This document shows, one piece after another, positions 49,671 to 58,287 of a DNA stretch of 64,000 nucleotides. Each line of letters opens with the position of its first letter. Position 1 is the stretch's first letter. Location: assembly GCF_014287475.1 (NCBI RefSeq), contig NZ_JACOPF010000002.1, positions 124,001 through 188,000 of the forward strand. Direction: 5' to 3'. A program made the position numbers and the translations under genes. The notes beneath the pieces were generated by a model that ran no database searches, was not told the DNA's origin, and saw only the letters and a program-made list of their open reading frames with translations. This DNA comes from Mediterraneibacter hominis (GTDB taxonomy: Bacteria; Bacillota; Clostridia; Lachnospirales; Lachnospiraceae).

Positions 49671-50954
49671 ATGGAATACACAAAAGTGAAGCTTCCACTA
49701 GGTCATGGGGAAATTGAAACTAAAGTCCCTAATTTACTAAAGGTAGCTGTTCCTAATCATATGGAGGCAGTAGCAGATCCCAGACTAGAAATCCGAAGAG
49801 CGATTCAACATCCGATTGCTTCTCCAAGACTTTGTGAGATAGCGAAAGGAAAACATTCGGCAGCAATTACGGTAAATGATATTACAAGACCATACCCGGG
49901 CGGAATGATGGTATTAGAAATTGCAGACGAGCTGCACAAGGCAGGATTGACAGATGATGAAATTTTTCTGGTTGTAGCGTACGGAACACACCGCGTAGAA
50001 ACAAAAGAGGAATTGATACAAATGTTTGGCGAGGAGGTTGTTCGGAGGTTTCGGTTTGTACATCATGTGGCAGATGACCCCTCTACATTAAAAGTCCTTG
50101 GAAAAACAGAATACGGCATGACTGTAGAAATCAACAGAGAATTTGCAGAAGCGGAAGTCAAAATTTTGACAGGTTTAATTACGCCTCATGCATGCGCTGG
50201 TTTTTCTGGTGGAAGAAAAAGTGTTGTGCCAGGGATTTCGGGAATGGGCTGCCTGAAGCTCCATCATTCTTTCCCTGTTGTTCCGGCTGATCCGGCTATG
50301 GGGTGGATGAAAGGAAATCTTTTCCACGAGCAGGCACTTGCGGCCGCGCGTCTGGCTGGTGTAGACTTTATTGTCAATAATGTGGACAATGCAGAGAGGC
50401 AAATGGTTGCGGCTGTGGCAGGAGACCTCAATGAGGCGCATCTGGCAGGGACAGAAATTTGTAAAAAAATCTGGCAGATTACAATTCCAACCAGAGCAGA
50501 TGTAGTCATTGTAAGTCCTGGAGGCTATCCTAGAGATTTTGATCTGCATCAGGCACAAAAGGCTAGTTCGGTAGCAGAATTGGCGTGTAAAAAAGGAGGG
50601 CATATAATTGTGTGTGCAGAAGCACCGGATGGCTCCGCAAAATTTGGAAAACATTTAAAAAATGCAAATAATCCGCAGGAAGTGATCGATTTATTTAAAC
50701 GAGTAGGTATGACTGCGGACGCGACAGGAAAGGCTTATATGTGGGCGCGCGGTATGCTGAAGCACCGAATCAGTATTGCAAATAGCCTGATGACAAAGGA
50801 AGAATTGGAGGAAATGTTTTTTCACTATTATCCTACAGTAGATGATGCAATTACAGATTCGCTGAAAATTTATGGAGAAAATGCAACGTTTCTTGTCATT
50901 CCGTATGCGGCTGATATTTTCGTTACAGTGGAAGATGAGGCGGTGCAGGAATAG
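49671..50954 (+). CDS. LarA-family nickel-dependent 2-hydroxyacid racemase homologue
   Basis: 427 residues. LarA superfamily blocks are clear: TVNDITRPYPGG (~67-78), VVAYGTHR (~102-109), the SGGRKSVVPGISG stretch with the lysine that tethers the nickel-pincer cofactor (~180), and the LKLHH region with a metal-ligand His. Characterised members racemise or epimerise lactate, malate and other 2-hydroxy acids in the cytoplasm. The cofactor genes larB, larC and larE are not in the window. It starts after AGGAGG and is followed by the hydantoinase gene with an 11-bp gap. Substrate is unknown. Confidence 0.85.
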   Translation: MEYTKVKLPLGHGEIETKVPNLLKVAVPNHMEAVADPRLEIRRAIQHPIASPRLCEIAKGKHSAAITVNDITRPYPGGMMVLEIADELHKAGLTDDEIFLVVAYGTHRVETKEELIQMFGEEVVRRFRFVHHVADDPSTLKVLGKTEYGMTVEINREFAEAEVKILTGLITPHACAGFSGGRKSVVPGISGMGCLKLHHSFPVVPADPAMGWMKGNLFHEQALAAARLAGVDFIVNNVDNAERQMVAAVAGDLNEAHLAGTEICKKIWQITIPTRADVVIVSPGGYPRDFDLHQAQKASSVAELACKKGGHIIVCAEAPDGSAKFGKHLKNANNPQEVIDLFKRVGMTADATGKAYMWARGMLKHRISIANSLMTKEELEEMFFHYYPTVDDAITDSLKIYGENATFLVIPYAADIFVTVEDEAVQE

Positions 50955-50965
50955 GAGAGGAAAGA

Positions 50966-52426
50966 ATGATGAAAGCAGATTTAGTTATATATAATGGATA
51001 TGTGAGTACAGAGCAGGGAATGGTAGTGGGAGGCCTGGCCATAAAAAATGGGATTATTATACAAGTAGGAGGTGACGCTTCACTTCCTGAAGCAGAAAAA
51101 TACTACGATGCTAAAGGAAATATTATTTTTCCCGGGGCGATAGAACCTCACTGTCATTTTGAACTCTGGGTAGTGAATAAGCATGGAAAATTTAATTTGG
51201 AGACTTACATCGAGGAAGTGCGTTCAGAAACACGTACCGCTGTACAAGGCGGGTATACTACAATCAGCAGTACGACAATGCAAAATGCGGAACCTATGAA
51301 AAAAAGATTTCAGGAATTTAAAGAGGGTATGGAGGGCAACATCTTTTGCGACGTAAAATTCCATATTTCTCCATTTACAGAAGAACATTTAGAGGAAATT
51401 AAAGAGCTAAGCAAAAAAGGAGTTACAAATTATAAATTCTTAATGGGATACAGGGGAGCCGGTGCAAAAGCCTTAGGAATGGACGAGAGAGGAATTAATA
51501 CCTCTTTTATCTATAAAGGTTTTAAGAAGATTGCAGAAGCCGGACTTCCGGCAACTGCTATGTGCCATTGTGAGGATCCGGATATTTTTGAAATTACAGA
51601 AGAAGCAGTAAAAGCAGAAGATGAACCGGAGGATTATAATTATACAGCGGTGCAGAATAAGGCACGTCCAGCGATAGCAGAGGTAATTGACATCTGTAAG
51701 ACTGCCTATATCGCCCACGAGACAGGCTGCCCTTTATATATTGTACATGTGAGTGCAAAGGAGTCTGTAGATCAAATAAAATTTTTTAAAGAACAGCATT
51801 TTGACATTACAGCAGAAACCTGTCCACATTATCTTGTATTTGCAGAGGAGGATGCAATTTGCAGAAACAATAAAGAATGGACACACTATGCTAAGGTAAA
51901 TCCGGCTATTCGAGGCACAAGAGACAGGGAACGTTTATGGAAAGGCATACAGGAGGGAACCATTGATGTTATTGGAAATGATCATACGAATTACCGCAAA
52001 ACGGAAAAGTTGAGCAATAACTATTGGGATACACCTGCCGGTACCGGAGACGGTATGAGTGCGTCATTTAGTATTATGCTCAGCGAAGGAGTAAACAAAA
52101 ACAGGATTTCATTAGATACACTCCGAAAAATTATGTCAGAAAATGTAGCGAAAGCAATGGGACTTTATCCTAAAAAAGGTACTTTAAATATTGGTTCAGA
52201 TGCAGATATTGTTATTTTAGATCTGAATAAAGAATGGGTTTTTAAAAAGGAATACAGTGAGAGTTCAAATGCGTACAGCCTTTACGATGGGATGAAACTA
52301 AAAGGAGCACCTGTCGCGACTTTTGTTCGGGGAAAGCTTGTGGCAGAGAATTTCAAGATAGTGGCAAATGAGGCGAGCGGCGTGTTTGCGGAGAACCCAT
52401 TCCCGGGAAAGTATTCCCAGAATTAA
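50966..52426 (+). CDS. Dihydropyrimidinase/hydantoinase-family cyclic amidohydrolase
   Basis: 486 residues. Binuclear-metal ligands are all visible: H62-x-H64 (EPHCHF), K157 to be carboxylated (TNYKFLMGY), H201 (MCHCED), H261 (IVHVSAKE) and D339 (IGNDHTNYR). It opens cyclic ureides or imides such as hydantoins, dihydropyrimidines or succinimide-like rings. The start follows GGAGAGGAAAG. Sits between the LarA-type gene and a CsoR-type gene. With the amidase across the promoter region it could handle a cyclic imide in two steps. Confidence 0.9.
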   Translation: MMKADLVIYNGYVSTEQGMVVGGLAIKNGIIIQVGGDASLPEAEKYYDAKGNIIFPGAIEPHCHFELWVVNKHGKFNLETYIEEVRSETRTAVQGGYTTISSTTMQNAEPMKKRFQEFKEGMEGNIFCDVKFHISPFTEEHLEEIKELSKKGVTNYKFLMGYRGAGAKALGMDERGINTSFIYKGFKKIAEAGLPATAMCHCEDPDIFEITEEAVKAEDEPEDYNYTAVQNKARPAIAEVIDICKTAYIAHETGCPLYIVHVSAKESVDQIKFFKEQHFDITAETCPHYLVFAEEDAICRNNKEWTHYAKVNPAIRGTRDRERLWKGIQEGTIDVIGNDHTNYRKTEKLSNNYWDTPAGTGDGMSASFSIMLSEGVNKNRISLDTLRKIMSENVAKAMGLYPKKGTLNIGSDADIVILDLNKEWVFKKEYSESSNAYSLYDGMKLKGAPVATFVRGKLVAENFKIVANEASGVFAENPFPGKYSQN

Positions 52427-52452
52427 TTAAACAAGTAAGGGTGTAGAGAATA

Positions 52453-52764
52453 TTGAAAATAAGAGAAGATGAAGGGCAGGAGAGAAGAGACACACATATA
52501 CATTCCGAAGGATATGAGAAAGCAATCGTCAACCGTATTTCACGTTCTATAGGACACTTGGAATCTATTAAGCATATGGTGGAGAATGGCAAAGATTGTA
52601 GTGAAGTGCTGATACAACTTGCTGCGGTGAAAGCGGCGGTCAATAATACAGGGAAAAAGATTTTAAAAGAACACTTAGAACATTGTATAGTTGATGCCAT
52701 TGAGCATGAGGATATGGAAAGTGTAGAGAAGCTAAATAAGGCTGTTGATATTTTTATCAAGTAA
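52453..52764 (+). CDS. CsoR/RcnR-family metal or formaldehyde sensor
   Basis: 103 residues of the DUF156 all-helical repressor family, from a TTG start. Sequence HSEGYEKAIVNRISRSIGHLESIKHMVENGKDCSEVLIQLAAVKAAVNNTGKKILKEHLEHC carries a Cys near 53 and the H-x-x-x-C pair in HLEHC that in CsoR bind Cu(I); an N-terminal His resembles Ni/Co-sensing RcnR. It closes the LarA-hydantoinase operon. Nickel sensing in support of LarA is appealing but not proven. The ribosome site before the TTG is weak. Confidence 0.8.
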   Translation: MKIREDEGQERRDTHIHSEGYEKAIVNRISRSIGHLESIKHMVENGKDCSEVLIQLAAVKAAVNNTGKKILKEHLEHCIVDAIEHEDMESVEKLNKAVDIFIK

Positions 52765-52791
52765 AGGGAGCGAAAATAAATATAGTAAAAA

Positions 52792-52848
52792 AAGACAGAC
52801 CTATGAAGATTCAAGACTTAAAAAAGTCTGATTTCATAGGTCTGTCTT
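52792..52848 (-). terminator. Terminator of the LacI gene
   Basis: Perfect 16-bp arms 52792-52807 and 52833-52848 with a nested GACTT/AAGTC stem; a T-run follows on the minus strand. It lies between convergent genes and may serve both. Confidence 0.8.
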
Positions 52849-52856
52849 GGTCTTGC

Positions 52857-53876
52857 CTACAAGAGTTCTGGAAAAGATTCACGGTAAATGACAGAAGCTT
52901 TATAGACTTTATTAACTGGTTCTGTAATTTTATTGAAAAATAAATCTAATACAAGTTTGAGGCAATCTACCATATTTTTTTCCAGAGATATATCAATGAT
53001 AGTAATAGAAGGCGTACTATATTGTGTATATAACTTATTAGAAAGACAGATACAGACAATTTCCAAATCTTCCGGGATACGTATGCCAGCACGGTTAAAT
53101 ACATAGGTTGCCCCTAAAGCAATGGAATCGGTATCACAGTATAGCACCGGAGGTAAAGAGCCAGCTTTCATAAGCTTCTTAGCAGCCTGAAATCCCCCTT
53201 CCATGGAATCATCTGAAAATGCAATATAATCATCTGAAAAAGATATTCCGCGCGTTTCACATGCATTTAAAAAACTCTGATACCGAATTTTATTTGCCAT
53301 ATACCCGTCTTGCATTAAAATGGCAGAAATCCTTTTATACCCCTTTTTCTGAATCATTTCGGCTAATTCTAAGATAGAGTCCTGTGTATCTGCACAGACA
53401 GATGAAAAACCATCTAAGGAACGGTTCATTAGTACAACTGGAAATGGAGGCGGGTTTTGTTTTAAAAATTCCGCATCTGCCGGTGAAATCGTAGTGATAA
53501 TAGCAGCGCTGAAAGAAGTAGTAGATGTAAGTGCATTTTCTTCAAAGAGATGTCCGCTCTTAAACGGACAAACAGTGATTGAAAATTCATATGCTCCTTT
53601 CATCTGTTCATGGTAAATGGATTCAATAAATTGGTTAAACATGCTTGAGCGATGATCATAGGCGAGATAGATCGCAATATTCGGATAATTATTGTCAAAT
53701 GTTCTCAGCTTCCGGGCTGCAATATTGGGCTGATAATTAAGCTGAGCAATAGCGGTTTTTACTTTGGCAACAGTTGCCGGCGATATTTTTCGCTCTTTTT
53801 CTTTGCCGTTAATAATAATAGAAACAGTAGTGGCAGAAACATTCGCTCTGGCAGCTACATCTTTGATTGTAACCAT
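52857..53876 (-). CDS. LacI-family transcriptional repressor
   Basis: 339 residues. N-terminal LacI helix-turn-helix with hinge helix (VTIKDVAARANVSATTVSIIINGKEKERKISPATVAKVKTAIAQLNYQPNIAARKLRT) and a periplasmic-binding-like effector domain. It starts after GGAG. It sits between the two plus-strand operons of the island, and the sequence TAAAACG followed by A/T occurs upstream of itself (53894-53905), of the amidase/LarA genes and of the MmgE/PrpD operon. It is the obvious candidate repressor, relieved by a pathway intermediate. Confidence 0.92.
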   Translation of the reverse strand: MVTIKDVAARANVSATTVSIIINGKEKERKISPATVAKVKTAIAQLNYQPNIAARKLRTFDNNYPNIAIYLAYDHRSSMFNQFIESIYHEQMKGAYEFSITVCPFKSGHLFEENALTSTTSFSAAIITTISPADAEFLKQNPPPFPVVLMNRSLDGFSSVCADTQDSILELAEMIQKKGYKRISAILMQDGYMANKIRYQSFLNACETRGISFSDDYIAFSDDSMEGGFQAAKKLMKAGSLPPVLYCDTDSIALGATYVFNRAGIRIPEDLEIVCICLSNKLYTQYSTPSITIIDISLEKNMVDCLKLVLDLFFNKITEPVNKVYKASVIYRESFPELL

Positions 53877-53893
53877 AGCTTCTCCTTACTAAG

Positions 53894-53905
53894 TTTTTCG
53901 TTTTA
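53894..53905 (-). promoter_or_regulatory. LacI operator candidate (autoregulation)
   Basis: TAAAACGAAAAA on the minus strand, 18 bp before the repressor start codon. It differs from the 49464/54010 sequence in the last four bases. Confidence 0.4.
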
Positions 53906-54009
53906 GTTTTTCGCATTAGTTTTTTGTTTACTAAATTAAGTATAAATAAAATAAACTTAGTTGTCAAATATTATTTCCTTCAATTACCAATAATTGAACA
54001 TGATTGAAT

Positions 54010-54021
54010 TAAAACGAATTA
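54010..54021 (+). promoter_or_regulatory. LacI operator candidate upstream of the MmgE/PrpD operon
   Basis: TAAAACGAATTA, identical to the complement of 49464-49475. It lies 41 bp above the -35 box. Confidence 0.55.
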
Positions 54022-54061
54022 ATCGTAATATAGTTTTTGTGAAATTTGAATAAAAAAGGTG

Positions 54062-54120
54062 TTGACAAATAAAAGAACGTGATATATAAATATAGTATAA
54101 CGAATCACTAAAACGTAAAA
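54062..54120 (+). promoter_or_regulatory. Promoter and operator of the MmgE/PrpD-PTS operon
   Basis: TTGACA (54062-54067), 17 bp, TATAAA (54085-54090). TAAAACGTAAAA (54109-54120) lies just after the expected start site, a good place for a blocking repressor. Confidence 0.7.
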
Positions 54121-54138
54121 CCTAAATGGAGAAAAAGT

Positions 54139-55530
54139 ATGGAAAAAGAGAAAACAATAAGCGAACAAATTTCTAAATACTTGATAGAGATGGGAAAGCG
54201 TGAGATACCAGATAAAGTAAAAGAAGCTGCTAAGTGCTTCCTGGCGGATACATTTGCATGTATTCTGGCAGGAGCGAATGAAAAACCAGCGATTATAGCA
54301 GAAGAATATGCAAATATGGTTGGGGGAAAGAAAGTGTCGTCTGTTTTGGGAAGAAAAGATAAACGTACGGACGCATATCATTGTGCAATGATAAATGGTA
54401 TTGCGGCACACTTCCATGACTATGACGACGTCTGTACAACAATGATAGGACATCCCAGTGTGGCAGTCCTCCCGGCAGTACTTAGTCTGGGAGAAGAATT
54501 ACATGCAAGCGGAGAAACAGTACTAAAGGCATATATTGCTGGAATTGAAACTTGCGCATTATTAGGAAGGGCGTACGTACCGGAATTATGTAGGAGAGGC
54601 TGGCACAGTACGAGTGTATTGGGGGTATTCGGTGCAACAGCAGCGTCAGCATTGCTTTTAGACTTAGATGAAGTGCAACTAACCAATGCGATTGGAATCG
54701 CGGCAAGTGAATCTTGTGGGCTAAAAGGAAATACAGGTTCCATGACGAAGCCGCTTCATGCAGGAAGAGCGGCGGCAAAAGGAATAATGGTCTCAAAACT
54801 GGCGAAATTAGGGTATACATCGAATCGAACGATTATGGAAATGGACGCTGGATTTATGAAGGTTTTGGCAGAAACATTTCATAAAGAAAGATTTGAGGAG
54901 GCGATACGCAATCACAATTCAGAATTTCTGAATGTAGGATTGATTATGAAACCATGGCCGGCCTGTAAAGCAACACATAACGGTATCTGGGCAATGCTGC
55001 AGTTGATGGAAGAGAAGCATTTTACACCAGATGAAATTGCACATATTGACTGTAAGGTCCTGCCCTATGCAATGGACATTCTTAGATATCGTATAGCTAG
55101 AACAAAAACAGAAGGCAAGTTCAGTATGAATTACTGTATTGCATTGATTGCTTTACAGAAAAAACTTACGATGGAAGATTTTGAAGGTGACGAGATAACA
55201 GACAACAGAGTCATTGATATGATGAACCGGATTGAGATGGTACCAGATAATACTTTGATTCCTGGAGTATACTTTCACGATCTAGAAAGTACGCAGGTGG
55301 AAGTGAAATTAAAAAGTGGAGAGCTTTTGGTGAAACGCTGTGATTTTGCGAAAGGTGGTCCGAATAATCCAATGAGTAGCTCAGAGATGCATGAAAAGTG
55401 GAGAAATTGTATGGAACGCGCAGTGTATTCAGATGCGGTTCCCTCTATTATTAAAATACTGGAACATATAGAGAATCTGCAAGATATTGGAGAACTTGCT
55501 GCAAAGGTGGAGAAGGCGGCAAATAAATAA
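54139..55530 (+). CDS. MmgE/PrpD-family dehydratase/decarboxylase
   Basis: 463 residues. The N-terminal all-helical domain (ADTFACILAGANEKPA ... INGIAAHFHDYDDV ... GHPSVAVLPAVLSLGE) and the pattern GNTGSMTKPLHAGRAAAKGI are characteristic. Known members are 2-methylcitrate dehydratase and cis-aconitate decarboxylase, acting on tricarboxylic acids without an iron-sulfur cluster. No methylcitrate synthase or methylisocitrate lyase gene is nearby, so the usual propionate role is unlikely. First gene of the long plus-strand operon. The substrate is presumably a carboxylated pathway intermediate. Confidence 0.9.
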   Translation: MEKEKTISEQISKYLIEMGKREIPDKVKEAAKCFLADTFACILAGANEKPAIIAEEYANMVGGKKVSSVLGRKDKRTDAYHCAMINGIAAHFHDYDDVCTTMIGHPSVAVLPAVLSLGEELHASGETVLKAYIAGIETCALLGRAYVPELCRRGWHSTSVLGVFGATAASALLLDLDEVQLTNAIGIAASESCGLKGNTGSMTKPLHAGRAAAKGIMVSKLAKLGYTSNRTIMEMDAGFMKVLAETFHKERFEEAIRNHNSEFLNVGLIMKPWPACKATHNGIWAMLQLMEEKHFTPDEIAHIDCKVLPYAMDILRYRIARTKTEGKFSMNYCIALIALQKKLTMEDFEGDEITDNRVIDMMNRIEMVPDNTLIPGVYFHDLESTQVEVKLKSGELLVKRCDFAKGGPNNPMSSSEMHEKWRNCMERAVYSDAVPSIIKILEHIENLQDIGELAAKVEKAANK

Positions 55531-55578
55531 GAAAAAACAGCTTGGCTGTTTTAATAAAATAAAAAGGAGAATGAAAGT

Positions 55579-56460
55579 ATGAAACAGTATGAATTAAAAG
55601 ATGGTGTCAATTATTATGGGTTTCTTGATATGGAGACAGGATATGACTATCATGCAAAAAAGGTAATTCCAGGAACACAGTCCTATATCCGAGAAGGAAT
55701 TCCTGGAGTAGTTTGTAAAAATTTATATGATTTAGAAAAGATCAGCATGCAGCTTGTAAAGATAGAGGCAGGAGTAGCTTCTCCTATAACAGATTACACA
55801 TGTCATCCTGACTGCGAAGAAATTACCTTGATATTGGATGGAGAGGCAACATTGGAACTTCCGGATGGGTCGGCATACGAATTAAAGACAGATGTCAGTT
55901 TTTATCTGGCGGAGGGACAGCCACACCGGATAGTGAACCGTTCCTTAACGACGTTAAAGTATGTAGTTGTATATTCTAAGACGCTGAAAGATGTGAAAAG
56001 AGTTTCCTTCCATGCGGATACAGATACATATAAAAATGAAAACGGCTGTGTGGTAAAGGACATTAATGAATGTCAGCAGAAAATGGCGCCTGGATTTACA
56101 GGGAATAAGGCAGATGAAGGACATTCTACATCTATTATTTTCGAGGGTAATAATATCTGCTTCCTTCATCCAATTCAGAAACCGGGTGTATCTTCACCTG
56201 AAGAAGATTTTGTATCTCATCCAGGAGTGGATGAACTTGAGTTTGCCATTACCGGAACAGCAACTGTGATTATGCCAAATCTTGGATTAAAACTAACTCC
56301 TAGAATTATGAGATACAATGCACCGGAGCAGCCGTCTAAAACATTTAATAATTCCGATGAAGACTTGAGGCTGGCTGTATTTTATTCTACAGGTCAGTTA
56401 AAGAATGTATTCCGCACACATAAACATGCGCGTGTGTTTGATGTTTTAAATGAAGATTAA
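55579..56460 (+). CDS. Double-cupin protein of unknown function
   Basis: 293 residues forming two cupin barrels (~45-140 and ~175-280). The first has HPDCEEITLILDGEATLELPDG and QPHRIVN, a metal-site pattern; the second has HPGVDELEFAITGTATVIMPN. No signal peptide. Double cupins include sugar isomerases such as KduI-like enzymes, dioxygenases and decarboxylases; none can be chosen from motifs. Its place between MmgE/PrpD and LeuCD-like genes suggests an isomerase or decarboxylase step on the same compound. Confidence 0.7.
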   Translation: MKQYELKDGVNYYGFLDMETGYDYHAKKVIPGTQSYIREGIPGVVCKNLYDLEKISMQLVKIEAGVASPITDYTCHPDCEEITLILDGEATLELPDGSAYELKTDVSFYLAEGQPHRIVNRSLTTLKYVVVYSKTLKDVKRVSFHADTDTYKNENGCVVKDINECQQKMAPGFTGNKADEGHSTSIIFEGNNICFLHPIQKPGVSSPEEDFVSHPGVDELEFAITGTATVIMPNLGLKLTPRIMRYNAPEQPSKTFNNSDEDLRLAVFYSTGQLKNVFRTHKHARVFDVLNED

Positions 56461-56511
56461 GAGGGTGGATATTCGCTCTCAGAAGCAGATAAGAATAAAG
56501 GAGATTTAAAA

Positions 56512-57762
56512 ATGGGAATGACAATTACAGAAAAAATTCTGGCAAAAGCATCTGGGAGGGAAAGCGTTAGAGCAGGAGAAATTATTACGGCAAAGGTCGA
56601 CCTTGCTATGATACAAGATGCGTTAGGTCCTATTGTTTATAAAGAATTTAGAGAATTAGGCGTGCCTGTTTGGGACAGAGACAAAGTATTTCCTGTAATT
56701 GATCATTCCTGTCTTCCGGGAAGTGTGGAAAATGCTGTAACAATTTCTGAGACTGTTAAATTTGCACGAGACTATGATATTCCGAATTTCTATAATATGC
56801 AAGGAGTATCACATCAAATTATCGTAGAGACTGGCAGCGTACTGCCAGGACAGGTTGCGGTAGGAACGGACTCTCATACTTGTACATATGGAGCTATGGG
56901 AGCATTTTCAACCGGAATCGGTTCTACAGAGATGTGTGCAGTTCTTGCTACAGGAAAACTTTGGTTTAAAGTTCCGGAAACGATACAAGTGACAGTAGCT
57001 GGAAAATTACAGAAGTATGTGATGTCAAAAGATATTATTTTAAAATTGCTGTCTATGATTGGGGCAAATGGAGCAACTTATCAAACATTAGAGTTTTCTG
57101 GTGAGACGATAGAGGATATGAGCTTAGAGTCCAGGTTTACTATTTGTAACATGGCAATAGAGGCAGGCGCAAAAAATGGAATTATAAAGCCAGATAAAAA
57201 AACATATGCGTACATGCAGAAACAAGGAACTGAAATTGTAGATTGGAATGGCTTATATAGTGATGCAGACGCCGTATATGTAAGAAAAATTAAGATGGAT
57301 GTCTCCGATTTGGCGCCGCAGGTGGCGGTACCCTTTAGCCCCGCCAATGGAGTGGATGTTACAGAAGTAGAAGGAACAAAATTGGATCAAATCATTATCG
57401 GCGCATGTACGAATGGACGGATAGAAGATATAAAAACAGCTGCCGAAATCATACAGGGACACAAGATTCCACATGCATTTAAATGTTTTATTGTACCGGC
57501 ATCAAATAAGGTATATACAGAAGCCGCGAAAAAAGGATATCTTGCAGCATTGTCGGAGGCAGGCTGCATCATTGTGAACCCAGGGTGCGGTGGATGTGGA
57601 ATTCAAATGCCGATGGCAGTGGGTGAAAAATGTCTGGGGACACATAACCGTAATTTTCGAGGTCGAATGGGAAGTCCGGAATCTACTGTGTTTTTGGCAT
57701 CCCCAGCAACAGCAGCAGCAAGTGCCTTAAAAGGTAAAATTACGGATCCGCGGAAACTGTAG
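56512..57762 (+). CDS. LeuC-like hydro-lyase large subunit, first pair
   Basis: 416 residues, aconitase superfamily, the shorter methanogen/archaeal LeuC-type length. The [4Fe-4S] cysteines are in IGACTNGR and NPGCGGCGI. GTDSHTCTYGAMGAFSTGIGSTEM is the conserved substrate-side block. The catalytic-region DH motif reads IDHSCLPG where LeuC normally has a DHxxP pattern. It forms a heterodimer with the next gene's product to dehydrate and rehydrate a 2-hydroxyacid. No leuA or leuB is nearby, so leucine synthesis is not indicated. Confidence 0.87.
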   Translation: MGMTITEKILAKASGRESVRAGEIITAKVDLAMIQDALGPIVYKEFRELGVPVWDRDKVFPVIDHSCLPGSVENAVTISETVKFARDYDIPNFYNMQGVSHQIIVETGSVLPGQVAVGTDSHTCTYGAMGAFSTGIGSTEMCAVLATGKLWFKVPETIQVTVAGKLQKYVMSKDIILKLLSMIGANGATYQTLEFSGETIEDMSLESRFTICNMAIEAGAKNGIIKPDKKTYAYMQKQGTEIVDWNGLYSDADAVYVRKIKMDVSDLAPQVAVPFSPANGVDVTEVEGTKLDQIIIGACTNGRIEDIKTAAEIIQGHKIPHAFKCFIVPASNKVYTEAAKKGYLAALSEAGCIIVNPGCGGCGIQMPMAVGEKCLGTHNRNFRGRMGSPESTVFLASPATAAASALKGKITDPRKL

Positions 57763-57777
57763 AAAGGAGAAAGATTC

Positions 57778-58287
57778 ATGGAAAAACTGGAATATAAGAT
57801 TCTGACGAAGCTTGGAGATCATATTGATACAGATGTGATGACTCCTGGAAAATACTTAACTTCGTATGAACCAGAATATCTGGGGTCTATCTGCCTGTGT
57901 GATTTGGATCCGGATTTTTCAAAAAAAATGCAACAGGGAGGAATTCTTATTGCAGGAAAGAATTTTGGCTGTGGCTCAAGCCGAGAGACAGCTCCTATTG
58001 CATTAAAAGCAGCAGGGGTAAAAGTTGTAATAGCTGAGGAGTTTGCCCGCATTTTTTACAGGAATGCGCTGAATATTGGCCTGCCATGCATTATATGTAC
58101 AGATATATTGGAAAATGCCGATGTGGGAGACACACTGAAATTAGATTTGCTGAAAGGAGACATTGAAAACAAAACAAGAGGGCTTCTTTTGAAAGGAACG
58201 CCGATTCCAGAAGAACTTTTAAAACAGTTTCAGTGTGGTGGCCTGATACCGTACTTGAAAAAGGTTTTGAAAGAAGGTGAAGAATGA
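57778..58287 (+). CDS. LeuD-like hydro-lyase small subunit, first pair
   Basis: 169 residues, swivelling domain of the aconitase superfamily. GDHIDTDVMTPGKYLTSYEP includes the substrate-specificity loop, here YLTS in place of the YLRT seen in homoaconitase/archaeal enzymes. The active-site motif is FGCGSSRETAP, with T71 where nearly all LeuD proteins I know have His (SREHAP). It is 15 bp after its large-subunit gene and overlaps the next large subunit by 4 bp. Confidence 0.87.
   Translation: MEKLEYKILTKLGDHIDTDVMTPGKYLTSYEPEYLGSICLCDLDPDFSKKMQQGGILIAGKNFGCGSSRETAPIALKAAGVKVVIAEEFARIFYRNALNIGLPCIICTDILENADVGDTLKLDLLKGDIENKTRGLLLKGTPIPEELLKQFQCGGLIPYLKKVLKEGEE

Noticed and set aside
54139..55530. 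Methylcitrate (propionate) pathway
   Set aside because: MmgE/PrpD is present but no methylcitrate synthase or methylisocitrate lyase gene is seen in the window.
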